Of a stretch of 64,000 bases of DNA, positions 38,509 through 46,904 are shown one piece after another. A program made the position numbers and the translations under genes. This DNA is from a virus, in the IMG/VR virus record IMGVR_UViG_3300009506_000015, positions 1 through 64,000 of that record. One strand, written 5' to 3'. Each line of letters opens with the position of its first letter. Positions within the stretch are counted from its first letter, which is position 1. Below the pieces are notes generated by a model, which did no database searches, had not been told where the DNA came from, and saw only the letters and a program-made list of their open reading frames with translations.

Positions 38509-39048
38509 TCAGATGCCACCGTCATCTGGATCGCTGGTCCACGCCATAAGGACCGCCGCAGCTTCCTGTTCCGCCAGAACGCCAACGCACGTATCGCCCT
38601 CTTCCGGTATCACGAACCTGCCATCCTTTAGGCAGACGACGACTAGGTCTTCCGGTGTGTCGTCGGGCAGTTCTTCGTGCTTGAATGGCTTGAACGCTTC
38701 ACCTACCGTGGAACCGCTGATCCAGCCACCGAACAGCCAGCTCGAGATACGCGGGTACGTCAGTCCAATACCGTGGGCGACTACGAGCAGCCGGTCGTGG
38801 TTCGCCTTGATGTGCGCCGTCTTGCGCACACATTCCTGGCCACATATAGGACACACACTAATAGGACCGTTATAATAGATGCCAACATAACGCTTGGCAG
38901 CGCGAGCGGTCCCCTCGTTGCAGCTAAAGTCTGCCGCGATTTTGGATAGCGGTTCTCGTTCGAGGTAGTCCCGGTGTCGTTCGTACAAGTGTTGTCCGAG
39001 TGATGAGAATCGTTCGCCGCAGAAAGTACACGTTCTAAAATGTCCCAT
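38509..39048 (-). CDS. C2H2-type zinc-finger protein
   Basis: 179 aa from the ATG at 39048. Two C2H2-like fingers: CTFCGERFSSLGQHLYERH (residues about 7-25) and CPICGQECVRKTAHIKANH. Between them is a helix-turn-helix-like segment (LSKIAADFSCNEGTARAAKR). Likely a DNA-binding regulator. Its 5' half is overlapped by another frame. P5 begins right after its stop. Confidence 0.7.
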   Translation of the reverse strand: MGHFRTCTFCGERFSSLGQHLYERHRDYLEREPLSKIAADFSCNEGTARAAKRYVGIYYNGPISVCPICGQECVRKTAHIKANHDRLLVVAHGIGLTYPRISSWLFGGWISGSTVGEAFKPFKHEELPDDTPEDLVVVCLKDGRFVIPEEGDTCVGVLAEQEAAAVLMAWTSDPDDGGI

Positions 39049-39176
39049 AGTTCTCTTACATCCCTTTCGTCCGCCATAAGGTGCAGCTTGCGCCAGGACA
39101 GCACGGTACTGTGCAGCCACGCCTTATATGCTATGATCTCCCCGTCCGTTATGGTGTCTTGGTCGATTGCGTCCAT
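38781..39176 (-). CDS. possible overlapping gene with membrane segment
   Basis: 131 aa from the ATG at 39176. The first 43 residues (DGEIIAYKAWLHSTVLSWRK) lie in otherwise unused sequence and look coding; the rest overlaps the zinc-finger gene by 268 nt in another frame and includes a hydrophobic segment SVMLASIITVLLVCVLYVA. The N-terminal part is credible, the long overlap less so. Confidence 0.4.
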   Translation of the reverse strand: MDAIDQDTITDGEIIAYKAWLHSTVLSWRKLHLMADERDVRELWDILERVLSAANDSHHSDNTCTNDTGTTSNENRYPKSRQTLAATRGPLALPSVMLASIITVLLVCVLYVARNVCARRRTSRRTTTGCS

Positions 39177-39526
39177 ACTACCTTGTATTCCTTTTCGTCT
39201 ATGTAAAACTCGCCGTCTACGGTGATTTGCACACACTTGGCCCCTGGGGCATGTGGATACCTGGACCTGTCGGCATAACCGATGATCGGTATCTCTGTCG
39301 GTCTTTTCAGCTTTATGAGCAGCCGAGCCTTGCCCCGACGCCCATGAGCTTCATTGTACGGCCAAGACAAAATGCCCGCCTGTTCCATGCGACGCATAGA
39401 AGCCCAAACCTCTTTGGAGCTTACATACCCTATGCGCATACACACCCACCGAACAGACGGGCATATGTCCGTGTCATTGTCAATGCAGTATTCGATTATC
39501 GCTTCCAGAACTTCCCTGTCGGTCAT
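39149..39526 (-). CDS. winged-helix DNA-binding protein
   Basis: 125 aa. Residues about 5-60 form a winged-helix pattern (VLEAIIEYCIDNDTDICPSV, RIGYVSSKEVWASMRRMEQAGIL, then the wing), like LexA/MarR-type N-termini. Probable transcription regulator; upstream of the zinc-finger gene and downstream of a terminator. Confidence 0.6.
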   Translation of the reverse strand: MTDREVLEAIIEYCIDNDTDICPSVRWVCMRIGYVSSKEVWASMRRMEQAGILSWPYNEAHGRRGKARLLIKLKRPTEIPIIGYADRSRYPHAPGAKCVQITVDGEFYIDEKEYKVVWTQSTKTP

Positions 39527-39539
39527 TCATGCTTCCTAC

Positions 39540-39577
39540 AGAATTAAAAATGGCTCGGCATATTGCTATGCCGAGCC
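39540..39577 (-). terminator. Rho-independent terminator after the AAA+ gene
   Basis: 11-bp stem GGCTCGGCATA / TATGCCGAGCC, 4-nt loop, followed on the minus strand by ATTTTTAATT. Confidence 0.85.
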
Positions 39578-39605
39578 GGTGTTACTAGCCAGGTGACAAA
39601 AAAAC

Positions 39606-41048
39606 CTAGAGCGGGACTCCGGTGGCCTCTTGGAACTTTTCCACGGTCACGAACCGACCGTCCACGACCTTGGCGACCGATTTCTCGAACGCCGTGCTCA
39701 TGGGGTCGTCCACCTCTTCCTTGACGTCGGCCATCAGCTCGTACTGCGGGCGGAGTTCGGTCAGCGCGTCGATGACGTCCTGAACCGTGATGTCCTTGGC
39801 GTCGCGTCCGCCTGAAATGGCGTACATCGACGCCCTCTGCGTGGCGTTGGCGACGAACGCAGCCGGGTACTTGAGCGCGGCCTGGTGCAGACCGTCCTTC
39901 TCGGCTTCCGTCATGTCAGCCACGTTCAGAACGGACGAGTAGACCCCGACGAGTTCTGCGACGCTGTCCCTGTCCAGATCACCGAGCTTGATGATAGCAT
40001 CCACGCGACCGGGCCGGAGCATGGCGCGGTTGATGCGGTTCAGGTGGTTGGTGGTCAAGATGGTCATCACGGCGTCGTTCTTGCCGATGATGCCGTCTGC
40101 GGTGTTCAGGATCTCGTTCACGTGCGTGGTGCGCTCGCTGCCGCTGATCTCGGAGTCGATGTCCTCGAAGAACACGACTGCGGGCTGGAACAGCTTTGCG
40201 AACCGCAGCGACGGCGCGATGCTGTCACCAGGGCGGACGTAGATAAACGTCCAGCCGTATTCTGTGGACAGTTGTGACGCCCGGAGCGCGGTCAGCGTCT
40301 TGCCCGAACCGTAAGGCCCGTACAGGAGCACCGTGCGTTTGACGTTCACGCCCAGCCCACGCAGCGTGTCGCGGTGGGTGATTGGGCTGAACAGGTTGGC
40401 CTCGAGCTGGCGGCGTTCCGCCCGGCTGTAGACCAGGCGGCTGGTGTCCCCAGTCATGTCAAGGAACTCGAACCCGGAGTTGATCGCCTTGCCTGCGAAG
40501 ATGCTGTTGTCCCGCAGGTACGCTTTCCAGGTGTTGTCGATGTCGAGGACGTAGGGTTCGAATTTGCGGCGGTACTTGTACAGCACCCGCACGTACCCTT
40601 GCAGCGGCTCTTCACCGTTGTAGCGGTGACTGACCTCCATGATGAAATCATCCTCGAGGCCGGGGATCACGATGCGGCCTGACACAACGGGCCGCGACTG
40701 GTTGTACCCAGTCGTGATGGTGACCTCGCCGGGCAGGTCGCTGAAGAAGCCACGGATGACGTTGCCGAACACGTTTCCGAACTTTTCGCGCAGCACGACG
40801 TCCAGGGCGTTCAGGCCATCGTCGGGGTAGCACCTGACGACCGACTCCCGCTCGGTGGCGGATTCCATCTTTTTCAGGTATGACTGCAAGGCATTGATGC
40901 CGTCAGCCACGCTTGACATGTGGGCGGGCAGAATAATCTGGTCCCCCTCAAAGATGACCGCCTGTTGCGCCTGGTACTGCTGCACCAGAGCGCGCTCGAG
41001 CGATTCCTTTGCCTTTTGAATAGCAGTTTTCCTCGCTGGTGTTTCCAT
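39606..41048 (-). CDS. AAA+ ATPase (Cdc48/BCS1-style single ATPase domain)
   Basis: 480 aa from the ATG at 41048 with GGGAGG ahead; the frame upstream belongs to the promoter region. Residues 1-200 are a mixed substrate-binding-type domain. Walker A is GPYGSGKT (244-251), Walker B VVFFEDID (291-298), sensor 1 TTN (332-334), and the arginine fingers are in RAMLRPGRVD. C-terminal helical lid, then an acidic tail. Likely hexameric protein unfoldase or remodeller. Monocistronic, between promoter P6 and a terminator. Confidence 0.85.
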   Translation of the reverse strand: METPARKTAIQKAKESLERALVQQYQAQQAVIFEGDQIILPAHMSSVADGINALQSYLKKMESATERESVVRCYPDDGLNALDVVLREKFGNVFGNVIRGFFSDLPGEVTITTGYNQSRPVVSGRIVIPGLEDDFIMEVSHRYNGEEPLQGYVRVLYKYRRKFEPYVLDIDNTWKAYLRDNSIFAGKAINSGFEFLDMTGDTSRLVYSRAERRQLEANLFSPITHRDTLRGLGVNVKRTVLLYGPYGSGKTLTALRASQLSTEYGWTFIYVRPGDSIAPSLRFAKLFQPAVVFFEDIDSEISGSERTTHVNEILNTADGIIGKNDAVMTILTTNHLNRINRAMLRPGRVDAIIKLGDLDRDSVAELVGVYSSVLNVADMTEAEKDGLHQAALKYPAAFVANATQRASMYAISGGRDAKDITVQDVIDALTELRPQYELMADVKEEVDDPMSTAFEKSVAKVVDGRFVTVEKFQEATGVPL

Positions 41049-41100
41049 ATTTGCCTCCCTTTTTAATGTGCGCGTTAGGGTACATGTACCCCCGCATATT

Positions 41101-41129
41101 ATTATAACATTTCGGGCTAAAAGTGTAAA
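41101..41129 (-). promoter_or_regulatory. phage promoter P6, AAA+ gene
   Basis: -35 TTTACA, spacer CTTTTAGCCCGAAATGT (17), extended -10 TATAAT, minus strand. Confidence 0.85.
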
Positions 41130-41154
41130 TTCCTGGCACCCAAAAAATTTGAGG

Positions 41155-41183
41155 TTGACAAATAGAATGATGGCGGTTATAAT
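41155..41183 (+). promoter_or_regulatory. consensus sigma70 promoter, terminase operon
   Basis: TTGACA at 41155-41160, 17-nt spacer, TATAAT at 41178-41183. The expected transcription start coincides with the ATG at 41190. Divergent from P6, 25 nt apart. Confidence 0.9.
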
Positions 41184-41189
41184 GGACGC

Positions 41190-41492
41190 ATGAGGTATGC
41201 ACACAAGGTGGACGATAATCAGGGAGACCTCATTCAAGTAGCCAGGTCTATAGGTGCAGCCGTACAACCGCTATCTATGGTCGGTGGCGGCTGTCCAGAC
41301 GTCCTAGTAGCGTTCCGTGGGCTGTGGTACGTCGCGGAGATTAAGGACGGTAACAAACCGCCGTCGCGCAGAAAGCTGACAAAGCGCGAACGCGAGTGGC
41401 ATGACGTGTTCGGTGCTGTAGCGCCGGTACATATCTGGGAGACGAGGGAAGATGTATTCAGGACGTTGGGTGTTGTAGATGAAATGGGATGA
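41190..41492 (+). CDS. VRR-NUC nuclease
   Basis: 100 aa. DDNQGDLIQVARSIGA, then VGGGCPDVLVAF (GGG-x-PD, Asp37) and AEIKDG (Glu50, Lys52) give the VRR-NUC PD-(D/E)xK core. Stand-alone versions of this size cut branched DNA such as Holliday junctions, which would resolve replication products before packaging; it heads the terminase operon. No ribosome site; its ATG is at the predicted transcription start, so the mRNA may be leaderless. Confidence 0.85.
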   Translation: MRYAHKVDDNQGDLIQVARSIGAAVQPLSMVGGGCPDVLVAFRGLWYVAEIKDGNKPPSRRKLTKREREWHDVFGAVAPVHIWETREDVFRTLGVVDEMG

Positions 41493-42264
41493 CTGGCACG
41501 ACGTCCCTCAGGACGTCGTAGAGAAGACGAAGACTCTAAAGACATATCAGAAATTGGCGTATACCTACTGCAACAAGAATGGTATGCGCTACGAAGACAT
41601 GACAGACGACGACTGGCGTCAGGTATACTACGAACGGTCCGTCAGTCGCAACAAATACTACCGCAAGCACGAACTATTGAAAATGGCCGAGGAGTCCGTT
41701 GGCGAAGAACTGCCGCCAGCTCCAGACCATGCCAGGCTCGTGACCGTCGATCAATACCTATCCTACTATTCCGACCCCGCCCCTAACGACATCGAAGCTA
41801 TCAAGCAGCTCGTGTCCATGCAGAACCAACTGGTGATCATAGATGAACGCATACAGGCGGAACTCGAAGCGGAAGAACTGTCCACTAAGCGGTGGGGCGA
41901 CCTGGCCAAGATACAGAAAGAACTATCAGCAGAGACCAGGCTCTTGCAGGACAACCTTGGCATATCGCGGAAGCTGCGCGATTCCCGCAAGGAACAGGAA
42001 GAACTGGCAGACTACTTGCAGGAGAACATCAAGCAGGCGCGTGAGCTGCTACAGGACTACGGGTTTGAGATCGTCTGCCCTCATTGTCTGGCCAAGGGCA
42101 CGAAGATACTGGCGGGTAGGGGATATCACCACTTTCCAGAAATGGGACTTACTATCAAGACGCGGTGCCACGCTTGCCAGCAGGAATACGAGATCGTGAG
42201 GCAGCCGACCGTGTGGCACAGGGAGATCAAGAAGAATGGCGCTACAAGAACGAATCCCAGTTGA
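41479..42264 (+). CDS. terS: putative small terminase subunit
   Basis: 261 aa, immediately before the large terminase and overlapping it by 29 nt. Basic N-terminal segment (TLKTYQKLAYTYCNKNGMRY), a long coiled-coil centre (MQNQLVIIDERIQAELEAEE), and a C-terminal zinc ribbon (CPHCLAKG...CHACQQEY). Small terminases bind the packaging site and regulate TerL. The assignment rests on position and on coiled-coil oligomerisation texture. Confidence 0.6.
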   Translation: MKWDDWHDVPQDVVEKTKTLKTYQKLAYTYCNKNGMRYEDMTDDDWRQVYYERSVSRNKYYRKHELLKMAEESVGEELPPAPDHARLVTVDQYLSYYSDPAPNDIEAIKQLVSMQNQLVIIDERIQAELEAEELSTKRWGDLAKIQKELSAETRLLQDNLGISRKLRDSRKEQEELADYLQENIKQARELLQDYGFEIVCPHCLAKGTKILAGRGYHHFPEMGLTIKTRCHACQQEYEIVRQPTVWHREIKKNGATRTNPS

Positions 42265-43909
42265 CGACCTCGCCCTGGGCCTGGTACTGATAGACCCGCT
42301 GCTGATTATGCTGCGCTTCTGGGAAGGCGACATGACCATGCCAGACGGGTCGCAGGAGATCAGCCTTGAACAGCGGTCGTTCCTGTGCGACGAGTCCGAC
42401 AGGGTACTACTGTGTTCCGGCAGACAGATTGGCAAGACGCTATCCCTGGAGCGCGATATCATCCAGATAGGCATCACGCACGAACGCATAGGCACGCTGG
42501 ACGAAGGTATCTTCTTCACGCCAGGACAGGCGCAGATGGACCCCGTGCGCGACCGCATATTCTCCAAGATTGTCCGTGAGCCTCTGTTCTACGAAATGAT
42601 AGAACGCTCGACTCGCGGCACGGCCATGCTATCCAAGGGCGATGGCTACATCCAGTTCAAGACGGGGTACAAGTGGCAACTGCGTATCGAGGGCACGTCA
42701 GGCACAGACACGAACATGGTCGGTCTGCGCAACAGGTTCATCATCGGTGACGAAATGGCGTTCGGTAATGAACTGTGCCACAGGTCCAGGGTGAACTCGG
42801 CGCAGCCGGGCTGCAAGTGGAAGTATTGCGGCGTGCCAAACGGCGTGCGCGGCACTCCTTTCTGGAAGCTGGACCAGACAGAAGCAGGTTCCGCGTGGTC
42901 CAGGCACAAATACCCGCAGTTCGCCAACCCGATCTTTGCTTCAGAATCCGAACGCAAGCGGCTGATCACCGACCATGGCGGCGAACACACTCATAGCTAC
43001 ATCACCCAGGTGCTAGGCATGTGGGGCGACGAAGTGATGTCGTCTTTCCCGCCTGGGACTATCGCCACGTACAGCAGCGGCCAGTATAGCTACCACCTGC
43101 ACGAATGGACAAAGTCGATGGGCACGAGGGCCACATACAGGGCCGAACACCTGGATTCGCTGGTGAAACAGCTCGGGGAAGAAGGCCAGGACAGGTGCGT
43201 GATAGGGTGGGACTACGGTATGTCGCCGGACCCCTGCGCTATATCTCTGTTCTTCGAACACCAGCCCGGAGTGTGGTATCTGCGCGTGATGTACGTTATG
43301 TACGGTATCCCGTTCCCGCACCAATGTGAATTTTTGAACCAGCTCGAGGACAGGTTTAACGTTGCGTTCTTATGTACTGATGAGGCCCTTGGAGTCCAGC
43401 AATTATCATACGACGCTCGCTGGACTCCGTATAGCGAAGAGGAGGTAACAGGCAACATCCAGTGGGCAAACCTAAACGGCAGGATCGAACTGCTTGACGG
43501 TCTAGGTATGCCCGTACTGGACGAGCTTGGAAACACCATTAAAGAACAACGCAAGAAGTGGTCCACCGACGAACTGCGCAATGCGATGATCCACGCTCGC
43601 GAGAACCTCACATATCCTTACAAGATATGGCTTCCAGAAGAAGACAAGTATCTTCTGGACGAGCTTATGGGCACGACGGAACACAAGACCGCCGGGGGGT
43701 ACACGCAGTACCTCACCGCCAAGAAGACCGAAGGCAGCAAGTCCCCTGACGACCACAGGACTGACGCCTGTAGATACGCCGTGCTAGGCATGTACAGCCT
43801 GTTGGGTAGCAAGTACGTCGAGCGGCGTCGTCCGTTCAGCGAATACCGCTCCCACATGGGCTGGTCCAGGGGCGGTTCCAAGAACTGGAAGGCTCCCTGG
43901 GGCAAGTAG
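42236..43909 (+). CDS. terL: large terminase subunit (packaging ATPase-nuclease)
   Basis: 557 aa, full length. Walker A-like CSGRQIGKT (60-68), Walker B IIGDE (Asp172, Glu173),  coupling region in YCGVPNG. The nuclease domain starts at GWDYG (Asp326), continues with FLCTDEALG, and its last acidic residues are in DDHRTDACRYAVLG. It pumps DNA into the prohead and cuts it at the end. The gene ends 1 nt from a convergent small gene. Confidence 0.95.
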   Translation: MALQERIPVDDLALGLVLIDPLLIMLRFWEGDMTMPDGSQEISLEQRSFLCDESDRVLLCSGRQIGKTLSLERDIIQIGITHERIGTLDEGIFFTPGQAQMDPVRDRIFSKIVREPLFYEMIERSTRGTAMLSKGDGYIQFKTGYKWQLRIEGTSGTDTNMVGLRNRFIIGDEMAFGNELCHRSRVNSAQPGCKWKYCGVPNGVRGTPFWKLDQTEAGSAWSRHKYPQFANPIFASESERKRLITDHGGEHTHSYITQVLGMWGDEVMSSFPPGTIATYSSGQYSYHLHEWTKSMGTRATYRAEHLDSLVKQLGEEGQDRCVIGWDYGMSPDPCAISLFFEHQPGVWYLRVMYVMYGIPFPHQCEFLNQLEDRFNVAFLCTDEALGVQQLSYDARWTPYSEEEVTGNIQWANLNGRIELLDGLGMPVLDELGNTIKEQRKKWSTDELRNAMIHARENLTYPYKIWLPEEDKYLLDELMGTTEHKTAGGYTQYLTAKKTEGSKSPDDHRTDACRYAVLGMYSLLGSKYVERRRPFSEYRSHMGWSRGGSKNWKAPWGK

Positions 43910-43910
43910 A

Positions 43911-44228
43911 TTACCTAGACAGCTCTATGGCCCACCACTGTTTGGCTATCGTCATGGATAGGTATTGGTCGTCCTCTGGCAGCAGCAGAAACATGTCCCT
44001 GAGCCGCTCGCAGTATGATTTGTGGTCAAAGTCCACCCATTCACATAGCCACTGGCACCATTCGGATTCTGCAAAGGTTATCACCTGAGAAACCGAGTTG
44101 GCGTCGAATGTCTCTCGCCTGTTAAGGTAAGATTCCATCACGTATACGTAGTGGTACAAGATGCCGAACGCGAGTTGTCGCCACGGTTCAGTCGGCAACT
44201 CGTTTTCTCCGCTCGAATAACCCTGCAT
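43911..44228 (-). CDS. unknown protein opposite the terminase end
   Basis: 105 aa from the ATG at 44228 (an in-frame GTG is two codons earlier). Rich in Trp/Tyr/Cys (EWCQWLCEWVDFDHKSYCER), helical. Overlaps the end of the HNH gene and is transcribed with it from P7. Function unknown. Confidence 0.5.
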   Translation of the reverse strand: MQGYSSGENELPTEPWRQLAFGILYHYVYVMESYLNRRETFDANSVSQVITFAESEWCQWLCEWVDFDHKSYCERLRDMFLLLPEDDQYLSMTIAKQWWAIELSR

Positions 44229-44472
44229 CTTCACGACTCATTAAACCCCGTGATATCTGTATCTCTATTACGTCATACTTTGGTATCTGACCGTTATGTA
44301 CCTTGGAATGACAGTTGCTACATAACGATATGATCGCTTTCGGGTCGTCATTCATGCGCCCGAACATGTGGTGCGGGTCCGTAGCGTCTTTTGTGACGCC
44401 GCACGCGTGTAGATGGTACTGACATACGAACCGATCTCTTTGTAGTGCTACCCAGCTCGCGTCGGTCCTCAT
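44188..44472 (-). CDS. HNH endonuclease
   Basis: 94 aa from the ATG at 44472 with CGGAGG upstream; longer readings begin inside promoter P7. CQYHLHACGVTKDATDPHHM followed by LCSNCHSKVHNG is a standard HNH beta-beta-alpha metal site with flanking zinc cysteines. HNH genes beside terminase often cooperate with packaging at cos ends, but here it faces the opposite way; a homing role is also possible. Confidence 0.8.
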   Translation of the reverse strand: MRTDASWVALQRDRFVCQYHLHACGVTKDATDPHHMFGRMNDDPKAIISLCSNCHSKVHNGQIPKYDVIEIQISRGLMSREDAGLFERRKRVAD

Positions 44473-44491
44473 ATCTGCCTCCGTGTATACC

Positions 44492-44520
44492 ATTATAACA
44501 TTTTTGGCAAGAACTGTAAA
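44492..44520 (-). promoter_or_regulatory. phage promoter P7, HNH pair
   Basis: -35 TTTACA, spacer GTTCTTGCCAAAAATGT (17), extended -10 TATAAT, minus strand. Confidence 0.85.
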
Positions 44521-44531
44521 TCCATAAACCG

Positions 44532-44560
44532 TTGACAAGTTGGCTGGCGTGTGGTATACT
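44532..44560 (+). promoter_or_regulatory. promoter of the portal / glycan operon
   Basis: TTGACA (44532-44537), 17-nt spacer, TATACT (44555-44560). Divergent from P7 with 11 nt between the -35 boxes. Confidence 0.85.
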
Positions 44561-44598
44561 TGCAGTACAGTATTATCACACACATGTACAGGAGTAAT

Positions 44599-46902
44599 AT
44601 GAACGATCTCGAGGGTGTCCGAATATACAACAAGGAGAGGGGGATCGGCGGATACGACCCGACCACGCAGAAATGGCGCGACGGTATGGGTCGTTTTGCT
44701 AAAAGGGAAGATGTAGAACGAAACCCGATCTCGTCAGGCAGGTTCGTTGCGATACCGACATTCAACAGGGTGTCGAAGCTGGCGACGGACCTCGAGCTTA
44801 TTATAGGCGGCCTGGACCCCAACCAGCTACGCGTTGCGGAAGCCGCCGTAGAACCCATGCCGTCTGCCATGCTGGCCATGATGCGCCTGTCCGAGTTCTA
44901 CTGTCGCACGGAGGGCGACATATTCCAGACGATTGAAGTGCCTCTGGACGTCGCATTGAAGCCGCTTGAGTTCGAATCTCCTGACGCCGGGTATCAGAAG
45001 GAACTCGAAGAACTGTACAGCGAATATAACCTAGATATATACCAGAACCTATACTATATCTGGCTGTGCAGCGGTATCTACGGGCAGGCGTTCCCCTACG
45101 AGATATGGGGTGAAAGCCCGGAAGACACGCGTATTGTCTTGCTACCGCCCAAGAATGTGGACGTGGGCCAATCGTTCAGCCTGTACGGTGGCGGGCTGTC
45201 AATCGCCACGGATAGCAGGATACGCTGGACGGAACAACTGATAGCCACGAACTTCCCGCCCATGATGTACAATAGGCGATCCGCAGACTGGAACGAAGCG
45301 GTAGCGCAGGGGATCAACCTGCCGATCAGGTCGGAAGACTGCTACCCTGTGCGCGAGAAGTCCCTGCCGTTCCAGCGGTACGCGGTCCCGCCGGTGGTCA
45401 GGGCCAGTAGGGCGATATCCACGCGCCGCGTGTTCGAGGAAATGCGCCGCGCCACAGTAGAAGGCTACAAGAACCAGCTCTGGCTATTCCTGCTTGGCGA
45501 CGCAGAAAACAGACCGCTGCCAGACGAGATCGCGCACCTGGCCGACGAAGTCGAGGGTATCGGCGGCGAGCGCACAGGCGTCATGGTCTGGACGGGCGAC
45601 CTGCGCGTGGAGGTAATCGCGCCGAACGCACCGGACAAGATGATGGCGAACGAGACGTACATCGGCCTGACTCTGGAAGTGTTCAGGAAGATGGGCATTA
45701 GCCTGATGGTCGTGTCAGGTGAGCGCGGCCCTATGGGCGGGTCAGGCAAGACTGGCGATATGAACATCGACATCAGCATCATGCTCGAACGACTGAAGTT
45801 CAAAGTGAACCAGATGCTACGGTGGGAACGCCAGTTCAGGAACAAGCTGGCCAAGAAGATGGGTCCGAAGGCTGTAAAGGCCAACAAGGACACCAGGGTC
45901 CATTTCGGGAAGATTGGAATGGAAGTGGAACGAGAGATTAGGGAGCGGTTACTGCCAGCATACCAGGCCGGGCCGCTGTCCATCCAGACGTTCCTGCAAG
46001 AAGGTGGCTGGAAGTGGGTCACGGAACTGGAACGCAAAAAGGACGAGGAGAAGCTCCGCGAACTGTTCAGCCCACCAGCCACGTATGCGCAGCAGGTGGT
46101 GAACCAGCAGGGTCAGGCGGTAAAGGAAATCAAACAGGTTCCGTCACCTGGCCGACCGCCTAACAAGCTCGAGTCGCCACAGGCTATGGTCAAGAAGGAA
46201 CAGAGGGACCAGCAGGTCAAGGCCGGGTTCTACCTGGAAGCGTCCGCCAATTTCGACACGTATGTCGAAGAGGTATACGACGCCTATGATCGCATGATAG
46301 CCTACAAGGACGTGCCCAGCTTCATCAGCGAACTGAAGCAGATCAACGAGGACTACATGCTGGACTTCGCCAAGGATGGCTATGAGTCCGTTGGTGGCGC
46401 GTTCGACGTGGACGCAGAATGGGTTGACGGCGCTGTGGCGTTTGTGAATTCTTACGCAGACTCATTCGGGCAGAGGCTCGAGGGTGCGATTGACGACACA
46501 ACCGCGCTCGAAGACAAACGGTACAACGCATACCTGTATCCACAGGAAGGCAGACACCTGGCGTACATGTACGGCGTGCAACAGGCCATGAAGGAAAAGG
46601 GTGCCAGGGGGTGGCGCAGGGTGCTGCACCCCGAGCTGTCCAAGACAGGTCCGTGTCAGCAATGCATGGCGGATTCTGCGCTTGTGCATCCTATCACAGA
46701 AGGGTTCTTCGAGTTCCATCCTAACGGCGTTTGTTCCGCTCAGGGGGTCGCTTTCTACACATCGACCGCAGAAATCCCGGTAGAAATCCCCGTTCCCGGC
46801 AAGGTATTCGACAGGGAATTGATCATGAAATTCCTCAGAAAACTAGGTAGGGCTATCACTGGCCCGATACAGAACATAGTAAGAAGGGTGAGGAGTGACT
46901 AA
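44599..46902 (+). CDS. portal protein fused to MuF-like head morphogenesis domain
   Basis: 767 aa from the ATG at 44599 with AGGAGT ahead. Residues about 90-480 follow the portal pattern (YYIWLCSGIYGQAFPYEIWG, NKMMANETYIGLTLEVF-like segment, GGSGKTGDMNIDISIMLERL). Residues about 560-740 resemble the MuF minor head protein, with a zinc-type ending (GPCQQCMADS, EFHPNGVCSAQG). The portal forms the DNA gateway; the MuF part is injected or assists assembly. A fusion of the two is unusual but known. Directly follows the terminase. Confidence 0.8.
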   Translation: MNDLEGVRIYNKERGIGGYDPTTQKWRDGMGRFAKREDVERNPISSGRFVAIPTFNRVSKLATDLELIIGGLDPNQLRVAEAAVEPMPSAMLAMMRLSEFYCRTEGDIFQTIEVPLDVALKPLEFESPDAGYQKELEELYSEYNLDIYQNLYYIWLCSGIYGQAFPYEIWGESPEDTRIVLLPPKNVDVGQSFSLYGGGLSIATDSRIRWTEQLIATNFPPMMYNRRSADWNEAVAQGINLPIRSEDCYPVREKSLPFQRYAVPPVVRASRAISTRRVFEEMRRATVEGYKNQLWLFLLGDAENRPLPDEIAHLADEVEGIGGERTGVMVWTGDLRVEVIAPNAPDKMMANETYIGLTLEVFRKMGISLMVVSGERGPMGGSGKTGDMNIDISIMLERLKFKVNQMLRWERQFRNKLAKKMGPKAVKANKDTRVHFGKIGMEVEREIRERLLPAYQAGPLSIQTFLQEGGWKWVTELERKKDEEKLRELFSPPATYAQQVVNQQGQAVKEIKQVPSPGRPPNKLESPQAMVKKEQRDQQVKAGFYLEASANFDTYVEEVYDAYDRMIAYKDVPSFISELKQINEDYMLDFAKDGYESVGGAFDVDAEWVDGAVAFVNSYADSFGQRLEGAIDDTTALEDKRYNAYLYPQEGRHLAYMYGVQQAMKEKGARGWRRVLHPELSKTGPCQQCMADSALVHPITEGFFEFHPNGVCSAQGVAFYTSTAEIPVEIPVPGKVFDRELIMKFLRKLGRAITGPIQNIVRRVRSD

Positions 46903-46904
46903 GG

